Source of the DNA: Symsagittifera roscoffensis
Lineage: Eukaryota > Xenacoelomorpha > Acoela > Convolutidae
Assembly: GCF_963678635.1 (NCBI RefSeq)
Contig: NC_087069.1
Location: 37,177,959-37,241,958, forward strand
DNA: 64,000 nt
Reading direction: 5' to 3'
This document shows, in pieces, positions 1-8,700 of the stretch. Position 1 is the stretch's first letter; each line of letters opens with the position of its first letter. The notes below the pieces were generated by a model. That model made no database searches. It was given only the letters and a program-made list of their open reading frames with translations, and was not told where the DNA came from. A program made the translations under genes and the position numbers.

Positions 1-195
1 ACTATATTGCATAATATAATCATTCCAGTAACTAAATTTTTTTTAAATTAAAGTATCTTGAGTAAACACACTCTTCTGCCATAAAAAATGTTTTCAAAAA
101 TTCAAACTTTTTTTTGCAAATAACAAAGAGTGATCCAGCTGTTCAAGTTGAATGTGCCACCTATTGTAATATCATCTAAAACGTGTGTAACTTAC
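1..195 (-). other. Probable first intron of the left-edge host gene
   Basis: On the minus strand the exon at 196-326 ends at a GTAAGTT donor whose GT lies at 195-194, so this stretch is probably intron running off the left edge. A possible acceptor at 161-162 would leave a 35-nt intron and a short unconvincing second exon, so the true acceptor is probably outside the window. Nothing else is recognisable here. Confidence 0.4.
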
Positions 196-326
196 ATGAC
201 AGTAGGCGGTGGCGCGTATGCGGGGGGCGGTGGTTGGGGTTGTCCATACATCCCTTGAGGGGGCTGTTGGCCATAGTATGGCTGTGGGTTAGGGTACGGG
301 GGCTGTTGGTTCGGAGGTGCTGCCAT
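196..326 (-). CDS. First coding exon of a host gene with a Pro/Gln/Tyr-rich N-terminus
   Basis: Reading the minus strand from the ATG at 326-324 gives 43 codons rich in proline, glutamine and tyrosine (starting MAAPPNQQPPYPNPQPYYGQ), then two bases of a split codon and a GTAAGTT donor. The GC-rich, low-complexity coding sequence stands out from the AT-rich surroundings. Such tails occur on small cytosol-facing membrane proteins (CYSTM-type or scramblase-type) and on WW-binding proteins, but the diagnostic part lies outside the window, so I assign no function. The 5' LTR of the giant element lies about 270 bp upstream of this start codon, in divergent orientation. The plus-strand ORF over the same bases is a shadow of this exon. 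Confidence 0.5.
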
Positions 327-590
327 AGTTTTTTTAAAATAAAAAATATGAAAACAAATCAGGTTTTGAAAAATCTTCCAATGGAAATGACGAACAGGTG
401 CTCAAGTAGCTTAAATTTTTTTTTATTGTTTTTTATTTGTGCGTTATATGTTATATGCCTTAGACGGTCTTTTTTCCAAGCTCAATAAATGATTCATTGA
501 GTTTTTCCATCATTTTTTAAAACTACCAGGTGTTTTTGCTTTCAGTTTTTTTCTTCATTGATTTTCAAATTTCGTTTTGTTTTGTTTTGA
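327..590. other. Upstream region of the host gene, left flank of the giant element
   Basis: AT-rich sequence with homopolymer T runs and no supported ORF on either strand. It should hold the promoter of the minus-strand host gene and is now cut off from its original upstream sequence by the element inserted at 595. I see no clear trans-splice acceptor next to the ATG. Confidence 0.35.
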
Positions 591-594
591 GTAT
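591..594 (+). repeat. Target-site duplication, left copy (GTAT)
   Basis: GTAT directly precedes the LTR at 595 and is repeated directly after the 3' LTR at 19503-19506. A 4-6 bp duplication is the usual integration footprint of Ty3/gypsy integrases. It shows that both LTRs come from one insertion event. Confidence 0.85.
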
Positions 595-709
595 TGGAAC
601 CTGATCTAAACTATATTTTATGATTGGATAAATTAAATGTTTTACCAATGTAAAGTATTTAATATTAACCAATCATGATCCATCTAACTAACAACCCACT
701 TATTTGTAA

Positions 710-737
710 GTGCTGAAGTTACTTGTAATTTCAGCAC
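710..737 (+). promoter_or_regulatory. Hairpin in the LTR
   Basis: GTGCTGAAGTTAC (710-722) pairs with GTAATTTCAGCAC (725-737) through 13 positions with one G-T wobble and a 2-base centre. It recurs in all three LTR copies. It could be a structured RNA element in the R/U5 region or a binding site for a dimeric factor. The role is inferred. Confidence 0.5.
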
Positions 738-798
738 CAGAGAGATTTGAATTTAACTTAGAAATTAGTTGGACTCTCCCGAGCACTTCAGCAGCCGC

Positions 799-804
799 AA
801 TAAA
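799..804 (+). promoter_or_regulatory. AATAAA polyadenylation signal in the 5' LTR
   Basis: A canonical AATAAA in the middle of the LTR. The functional copy would be the one in the 3' LTR at 19297-19302. Confidence 0.5.
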
Positions 805-1006
805 CCAGTATACCCTAGATCTATTGAGCCTAGCAGAGACTAGTTAAACAACCTGAGACTAGATAGTATAAGAGTAAGATTAGGATCGGTATTAGACTAA
901 GAAGTTGCACGAATCTATCCGGCCGAAAATAAGATAGCGTGACGAGCAGACGGTGTACCCTATCCGAAATTACTCTATGAGTTATACACCCCAGTACTAA
1001 CTCATC

Positions 1007-1029
1007 TGGTGCGACCATAAGTCTCGAAC
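1007..1029 (+). other. Primer binding site (tRNA 3'-end complement)
   Basis: Two bases after the LTR the sequence begins TGGTGCGACC and runs to CTCGAAC. Its reverse complement starts GTTCGAG and ends GGTCGCACCA, the layout of a tRNA T-loop, T-stem, acceptor stem and CCA end. It is one nucleotide shorter than a standard tRNA 3' end, so there may be a one-base gap in the match. I cannot identify the tRNA with certainty; an arginine tRNA is a guess. Confidence 0.8.
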
Positions 1030-1092
1030 AAGACCTTACTAGATTAGAATTAACCAAAATTAGATTAGAAATTAGACAAAAACATTTACAAA

Positions 1093-1326
1093 ATGTTATA
1101 CGACAATAATTTAATTGAAATGTCTCTCCGACTCAATAGATCAGAGCCAATATTCCGAACCATAATAGAACTACCCGGAATTGGAAGAAGACATCGAACC
1201 AAAGACGACATACGACAAAGTAGAAACTTGCCGTATAGTTATATGATAGTTCGGCAAAAGCCAGAACAAACTTTTATATTTCGAATACTACTTGCAATGA
1301 ATTTAGATTTCCATTTGCAAACATAA
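1093..1326 (+). CDS. Possible upstream ORF in the leader (77 aa)
   Basis: An ATG in an A-rich context (ACAAAATG) opens 77 codons starting 64 nt after the primer binding site. The product is fairly basic in its first half and has no signal peptide or motif I recognise. Its length is close to what chance allows in an A/C-rich leader. Comparison with the second copy is impossible because that part lies outside the window. It could be a regulatory upstream ORF or noise. Confidence 0.25.
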   Translation: MLYDNNLIEMSLRLNRSEPIFRTIIELPGIGRRHRTKDDIRQSRNLPYSYMIVRQKPEQTFIFRILLAMNLDFHLQT

Positions 1327-1654
1327 AACCTTGAAGTAAATCTTCAAAATCATTTCAGGCGCTAAACAAATTAATATTATACAATAACGATTGATAAAAA
1401 GATCTAAGATCGTTTTCCTAAAATTCTGCAGTATTATACAAAACATGTTTGAAGAATATTTATTGGAAAATAAAAATAAAAATTAGTAGCATGACAATAA
1501 ATGGTTAGTAATCATAAATCATCCTGTTGTTCCAGCTTCATCACCTAAAACATAACAGCAATCATAAACCCATTAATATCATCAAAACACTAAATCTTTC
1601 CTTTACACAAATTTAAAACTTTATTAAAATTTAAAGTCACTTAATTTAAAATCA

Positions 1655-1679
1655 GATCATCAAGGCTTATCCTTGGATC
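1655..1679 (+). repeat. Leader hairpin repeat, copy 1
   Basis: A 25-bp sequence with CAAGG and CCTTG arms around CTTAT, flanked by GATCAT and GATC. An identical 25-mer occurs 60 bp downstream at 1715-1739. Confidence 0.7.
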
Positions 1680-1714
1680 TCAAATCATTTTCTACTTAAT
1701 TAAATTTTAAATTT

Positions 1715-1739
1715 GATCATCAAGGCTTATCCTTGGATC
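1715..1739 (+). repeat. Leader hairpin repeat, copy 2
   Basis: Exact second copy of the 25-mer at 1655-1679, again able to form a short stem with loop CTTAT. Paired identical stem-loops in a retroviral leader suggest a dimerisation or packaging role, which is an inference. Confidence 0.7.
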
Positions 1740-2255
1740 AAACAGAACAACTTTGTTCTCCCCCACCCACTTAATTAGTGTCTAACGACCTCAAACGTCG
1801 ATTCACTACCCAACCCTTTCTAAAAACCCAAGACTAATAGAAATTTTTAAACAAAACTAATCATTCAAATTAGGATAAACAGTGAAGAACTTCGGTTATT
1901 CATCCTTCACTTGACCCCTCCTCTTACCAGACCCAGGATAAATCTTAGACTTAGTAAGTTTAAAATAGTATCTAACGAACTACTCGCGTTCTAATTATAC
2001 CTGAACCTTGTGGATCGATTTACTATTCTCCAACCCTTGAACACAATCACTACCCCTAAGTAAGATTAAGTAAGTTAACACCTTAGCTTATACTAGTCAC
2101 GAGAAAGTAAAAATCATTCTTCGGAATCGATATACTTTTCTCTCCAACCCTGAACAACTAGACCCAGGTTAAGCTAACCAAAAAATCGTAAGAACTAACA
2201 GTTTAAGTCAATAGAAATCATTTAACAACCTTTTGCATCCGTCATTCTAAACCTT

Positions 2256-2723
2256 ATGTCATTTAAAAACCTAGGAAATAAACAAACAATCATTTTACAC
2301 AATTGTGAAATAGATAACAAAAAATACGACCTTGTAATCACACCTCATACACAAACAATTGGATACATTCGAACAAAACGACAAACACTAAAGAGAAAAA
2401 TAATAACTAAACAAAGACAAATAACACGAAAAAGATTTTCAAAAAATCGAAACGCATTTTCAGAATCAGAAACCAACAGTTTAGACGAACTTTACAAACT
2501 AAAAGAATCAATAGATAAAAATTGCCCACAACACGATCAATTATATTTTTCTGACTCAGAAACAACTTCAAATTCATCACAAAGAGGAAAAAGAAGAATA
2601 AAAAAGCAGTATAAACACAAACCAGTACATCTATACAATTGGAATCAACCAATTCGACACATTAATAATTACATATTAACAGTCATCGAACGAAAAAATG
2701 AGTTCAACGCACACCCCAGGTGA
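2256..2723 (+). CDS. Basic 155-aa protein preceding and overlapping gag
   Basis: An open frame of 155 codons starting MSFKNLGNKQ at the end of the leader. It is strongly lysine/arginine-rich around residues 38-70 (KRKIITKQRQITRKRFSKN), then has a Ser/Glu-rich acidic part, then a second basic cluster (RGKRRIKKQYKHK, about residues 110-122). It has no membrane segment or cysteine motif. The frame overlaps the start of Gag-Pol by 26 nt in a different phase, so Gag could be made by reinitiation, leaky scanning or a +1 shift. Basic patches suggest nucleic-acid binding or nuclear localisation, but I do not recognise a family. Its length and position make it a probable accessory gene. Confidence 0.55.
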   Translation: MSFKNLGNKQTIILHNCEIDNKKYDLVITPHTQTIGYIRTKRQTLKRKIITKQRQITRKRFSKNRNAFSESETNSLDELYKLKESIDKNCPQHDQLYFSDSETTSNSSQRGKRRIKKQYKHKPVHLYNWNQPIRHINNYILTVIERKNEFNAHPR

Positions 2724-5700
2724 CGAAACTCCAGATGATGATGAAATCTTTCCTTTTATAGTAGATGCAGATACTGATAGAGGACAACACATATTTTGTC
2801 AAAATTTACTCGTAAATTTATTTGAACCCGGAATCAGTCCATGTAAAACAGAGTTCCCCGATGTAAAAATCAAAAGACAAATCATAGATCACTATCTAAA
2901 AGATATATGCAACATAACACAACAGTATGGAATCTACTCTATAGAATTCACTTCCCCAAACCATAATAATAGAACATATACTATTCAAACAGACGACCTT
3001 GATTTAGAATTTTCAAAAGTTTTTTCAGAATATATAAAAAGCATCCAATACCATAACTCACAAAGAGCAAACTCCATTTTCACCAATGAAGTTTTCGCAC
3101 TAATATATAGTTATATTTCGATATTAGAAAATGAACTCCCATTAACAAATGTCTCACCGACAGAAACATCTAAACATTTAAGAGTACGACATGAAATCAC
3201 ACTACTCTCTAGTTATTTAAACATCATTAAAAAAAATTTCACGAAAGACGACGTTTCACAACATACCAAACACGATTTACAAAAAATTTTAGCATGGTTC
3301 ATAATAGATTATTTTACACACAATATTGATTTAATTGCACAAGCAAGAAAAAATTGTAGACCCCAAAATTCGAACGATGATACCGCTATCACAGAACAAT
3401 CAGATTATGTTTGGGACCCCGAATGGTCTCATTCCGCATTTATAAACTTTCCACAATCAATCTCAAGTCAAGCAATAGGTACAATATCTTACATAAGAGA
3501 TTATGTAAGAGTAATACCATTAACAATTGATGCAACACCATTAAACTATAATACATTTTTACCCGATACACAAAATAATAGTTTAAACTCTACAGTCATA
3601 CACAATGAAAACCTCAATGGAACTAGGAATCTTACTCAACAAGATATCCAGACACCATCACACTTCATAAATGAAGAAATTGTACACACAACAACTACAC
3701 AACAAAGTATTTCACCAATACGCCCAAATTTAACAACACCAAGAAATACAAATCCTTCACAAACACAGGTAACCTTACAATCAACCGTTAAACCTTCGGT
3801 TGCCCCTAAATATTCACATATGGATTACCAAACATACAAACCCATGACAATACCATCAAAAACACGCAAAACATTCACTAGAAACAACTTTGCAGACCAT
3901 AATTATAATTATACACATCCATCAAAAACAAATTATCAACCACAAAGAAATTTTAATCAATATACAAAACCTCGAAACTGGGATAACCCAACGGCCCAAT
4001 ATAATTCCGCAAATTTTCAACCAAATCCTCCACAGGATCGCAGTGGAAATTACCCATTTTTTCAACAAAATAAAAATAAAAAACAAACATCTTATCAAAT
4101 GGATTATTTATCCTCAGATGAAGATTTCTTACAACCAGATATATTTGCACCAAATACTCAAGAATATCGTAGACAAGGAATACAGAAAACACGTACAAAT
4201 CATAGAAATTTTTCTCCACAATCAATAGATGCACAATATCAACAACCAATTCAACAACAAAATCCAATTAATACACAATCTTTTCAACCAATTCAACAAC
4301 AAAATCCAATGACTACACACTCGTATCAACCATCACAAATGCAAAATGAAATACCACTCCCGTATTATCTTCAACAACATGAAATAACAAGAAACCAACT
4401 TTCAAATTTTTCTCAAATGCCAAATGCAGCTGAATCATTACAAATGACAATGAATCCATACCTTATGGGTGGATCATCAATAACATCAAATAAACCTTTA
4501 ATGGTTTTCACAGGAACAGACCCTGAATACTCTGTAGAAGATTATTTAAACGCAGTAACAGCAAATTTAATTTTAAATATAGGACCTGAACCCATTAATA
4601 CGCCACTACATCAAAACTGGATACATCGACGCACAGCGTTAATACAAACAACCTTAGATGGCGCAGCCCAAAAATGGTTTTCAGTACTACCTCTAGAAAT
4701 AAAATCAAACTGGAAAAGGTTTACACAAGAATTTTCAAAAATGTTTGACTCCGAAAGAAACAAACAACAACAAAGAGTTTTATGTAATGAAATTCGCAGA
4801 TTACCAAACGAAACCATCAAGCAAATAGCAGTACGAATCGAAACACTAGTTCGAAAAGCATATTCATTAAATACACATGACTATAAAAACACAAAGATGA
4901 CAGAAATCTTAATGATGACCTTAACACCACAATTAAGGAAAATAGCAATAAAAAAGAGAGCATCCCATCCTTCTTCAATTCGAGAACCCGATTTAGATTT
5001 TAGAAAACTAGTAGACAAACTAGAACAAGCAGAAATCACGATGAAACTAGAAGAAACGGAGAATTTGAAATTACAATACGTTAACAAAATTGAAACGACT
5101 CCCACTAATATTAATAATATACAAGAATCAGAAACAGATCTCGTTGAAAAAATCACTGAAATACTCAATATTTACGAAAAGAACCCGAACTTTAAAGGCA
5201 AACCATCTTTCAAGAAATGGTGTAATTATTGCCGACGATACGGACATAGTATTTCCGAATGTAGACAAAAACAGCAAGATAGTCAAAATAAACCTCAAAA
5301 ATACAAAGAACCAAATAAATCATTTTATCAATACATGAAAAAAGATCAAAATCTACCAAACAAAAATGTATACAGCAACAACAGTTCAGGAAAACCACTC
5401 CCGAACAATACAAGCTATACAAGAAATCAATCTCCATATAACTCAAGTTATAGAGGAAGATCACCAGAACGAAGAAACACGTATAATTCATCACAAAATC
5501 ACTACAATAGACCGAATAGTCGAAATAACTACTCCAGATCAAATTCAAATACACAACGATTTGTTTCTAGATCTAATTCCCAATCAAGAAATAACTACTA
5601 TCCAAACAACCAATCACGAAATTCATCATACAATAGGAATAGAAACTACTCCTATAATCGAAATAGAAGTTATTCAAACAACCGAAACCAGAATTACCCG

Positions 5701-8700
5701 AACAATCGATCAAGGAATAACTCATATAATAGATCGAACTATAACAGACCAAACAATAATTACCAAAACAGATCGCAAAATAATTCACAAAATCGACACC
5801 CGAGTTATAATAATCGTTATAGAAATTATTCCCAATCACCACATAGGAATAATAATAACTATAATAATTCTAATAATCGTCACAGAAGTAATACACCTAA
5901 ACATCAAAGGCAAATCAATCAAGTACAATCTAACCCAGAAACTACATCAGACCCCCCAGGTATTGATGACACAGTAACTGATACGTTACAACTTAATCAA
6001 ATAAACTGTACATCATCAGATTCAGAAAGTGATACTGAAAACACTCTTGCTATCAATATGATAAAAGTCGAAAATGACTATGAATCTGTCATATATGAAC
6101 AACCCTTTCCATCACACATATATGAAAATCAATCAGAATTTCTTCAAAATCATTACACTACACCCATAAATTCCACACCAACGACGCAAGAAACAAACGA
6201 GATTAACACTACAGATCAAACCAATAAAAATACCAAAACAAAATGCTTGAATACAAACCACATTTATCAAAATATACAAAAAGAACAACCCAAAGAAAAA
6301 ATTTGGACAATACCATTTCTCTTAGAAAGCCCAAGAAATAAAGAATTTCAACCACCAGACCTTGAAATAGATTTTTTAATTGATTCAGGAGCAGAATCAA
6401 ACATACTAAACATTCCCACATGGAATGAAATAAAAACTTTACACCCAAAGCTAACACCTCTTGAAACCTCCAGTAAGTTGGCGACAGCACAAGGATCAAC
6501 ATTGATAAACTACGGAAAAATCCAATTATTTCTCCTCCCTACCAGAACAATGGAGCAAAGCAAACTTCTAAACAAGCCATTTAAACAAATATTCCATATT
6601 ACTGATATTAAATATAACATCATTGGTATACCATTTATTTCAAAGTATATACCAACAATTAACATACTAAATAGTAAAATATTAATCAAAGATAAGTATA
6701 CAAAAACAAAAGAAACATCATTAACATTTTTTCAAAGATTAAATAAACAACCACCATTCTTTTCAAAATTTTATCCGATATTTAACCAACAAAGAAAATA
6801 CCTGAAACCACTATCAGGAAACATCTATAATTTTTCAATAAAACAAGTTCATCAATATGATAAAGAACAAAACAAACAAAAATTTTATATGTCAGATTTT
6901 GAATTCAAACCTATTCATAAATTTTTCAAAATTACAATCTCTTCAATAAAATATTTGAAAAATTCGAATTCAGATATTATTTCCTTACATGTTTATAACA
7001 ACACACCTTACCAAGTAACATTACCTTTAGGACTTTTAGGATATTGTGAAACTAACGCTACAATATCACCAATACACGAAAAAGCCTATCGCGTAAATAA
7101 TATACTCCAATTACTAGATATTTGCCAATCTACAATTCTTAATGAAGAATTATCAATAAATAATATAATAAGTAACGAAAACAGAAATACGGATTATTTC
7201 ACAAAAACTCCATATTTCAAACCTACATTCAACATCAGTAACTACACAGAGGACCAACAGAAATTTTTAACAATGTTTAATTTCCAACATTCACAAATAA
7301 CACAAGACGAATTCGAAAAGTTAGCCAAACAGCTAATTCAATATTCATCAGTCTATGCAACATCAAAATTCGATGTTGGCAAAATTAGTTCATCACTACA
7401 TCTCCCATTAAAACCAGACGCAGTTTTCAAAAAACAAAGAGCAAGTAAAGTACCAATTCACTTACATGATAAAGTAAACAGATTACTCGATATTTTAGAA
7501 CAGTACAATATTATATCACCAGTTAATAAAGAAGAACAACCAAAAGGCAACACATTCATCAACCCCGTTATCATTCTAGCTAAAGGAGAATCATTAAAAA
7601 TCGTTCTCGATGCTAGATACCTCAATTCACTCATAGATGAATCAAAATGTAATTGGCCCATTGAACCAATACAAGTTATTTTAACAAAAATAAACGGCAA
7701 ATACTTCACAACCGCCGACATGAATAGTGCATACAATCAAATGCCACTAGATGAACAATCACGACGTTTAACACAATTTGTTATCGGAAACCAACAATAT
7801 GAATTCAACCGCTTATTCTATGGAATATCCATAGGACCAGCAGCATTTTCAGCCTTTATGAGCAAAATTTTTAGACCACTAATACTCAAGAAAAACGCAA
7901 TCACCTATTTAGACGATGTTTTTATGCAACCACAATCAAAAGACGAAATGTTCAAAGTTTTAGAAACATATCACCAAATACTTCAGAATGAAAATCTGAA
8001 GGCCGCCCCCGATAAATCACATTTCTTTTTGACAAGAGTTAAATTCTTAGGACATAACATAGAAAGAAAAACAATCACTCCACTGAAATCACGCATTGAC
8101 GCTATTCAAAAACTTCAACCACCAACAAATAAAAAGAAAATCCAAGAGTTCCTTGGAATGTTAAACTTTTTAAGTAAATATGTTTATAAAATGCAATTAT
8201 ATCTACGACCATTTTACAACATCCTTAGACAACAAAATAATTTTGAATGGAATACAGAACATCAAACACGATTCGAAGAAATAAAGAAACTTTTAACTGA
8301 ACAAATTTCAAACACAATTCCAGACCCTGATCAACCATTTTATGCAATGTGCGATGCTTCGAACTTTGGCATCGGCGCAGCATTATTACAATCACATAAT
8401 AGTACAAATAAAATGAACCTAATATCAGCAAATTCTCGATTATTCACTCAAGCAGAGCTACGACTCTCAACTCTAATGAGAGAATGTACAGCCATAATAT
8501 ATACACTTACAGAATATGAATTTCTGATACTTGGATCAAAACATCCCACAGTTTTATTCACAGACCACAAACCAATCATCTTTCTTTTTACACAGAAATC
8601 TAACCCAAACCACCGAGTTTACAGATTTCAACTAATTCTAATGAAGTTTCCAAACTTACATATAGTTTGGACTGCAGGAAAAAATCTTGCATTACCAGAC

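Larger units (their letters stand above)
595..1004 (+). repeat. 5' LTR of the giant element
   Basis: 410 bp starting TGGAACC and ending TAACTCA. It matches 19093-19502 base for base except for two adjacent positions near the 3' end (AC versus CA at about 996-997). A third copy, inverted, lies at 60693-61100. It contains a hairpin at 710-737 and an AATAAA at 799-804. It should carry promoter and polyadenylation functions, but I cannot point to a convincing TATA box. Confidence 0.95.
1030..2255 (+). other. Long 5' leader of the giant element
   Basis: About 1.2 kb between the primer site and the first substantial ORF. It holds one short ORF (1093-1326), a duplicated 25-bp hairpin-forming sequence (1655-1679, 1715-1739), several CCAACCCT-type motifs in the 1800-2150 part with potential small stem-loops, and three GTAAG donor-like sites (1954, 2060, 2070). 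This is where packaging and dimerisation signals and the donor for subgenomic RNAs would be expected. Function is inferred from position only. Confidence 0.5.

Noticed and set aside
161-195. Very short intron joining the host exon at 196-326 to a second exon at about 95-160
   Set aside because: It would be only 35 nt and the resulting tail has no supporting features. An acceptor outside the window is more likely.
183-488. 101-codon plus-strand ORF at the left edge
   Set aside because: It is the shadow of the Pro/Gln-rich minus-strand exon extended into T-rich sequence.
5366-5977. 203-codon plus-strand ORF inside gag in another frame
   Set aside because: It lies over the Asn/Arg/Ser/Tyr repeat tract after the zinc knuckle. 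Its Ile/Thr-rich low-complexity product is what repeated AAT/AGA codons give when read out of phase.
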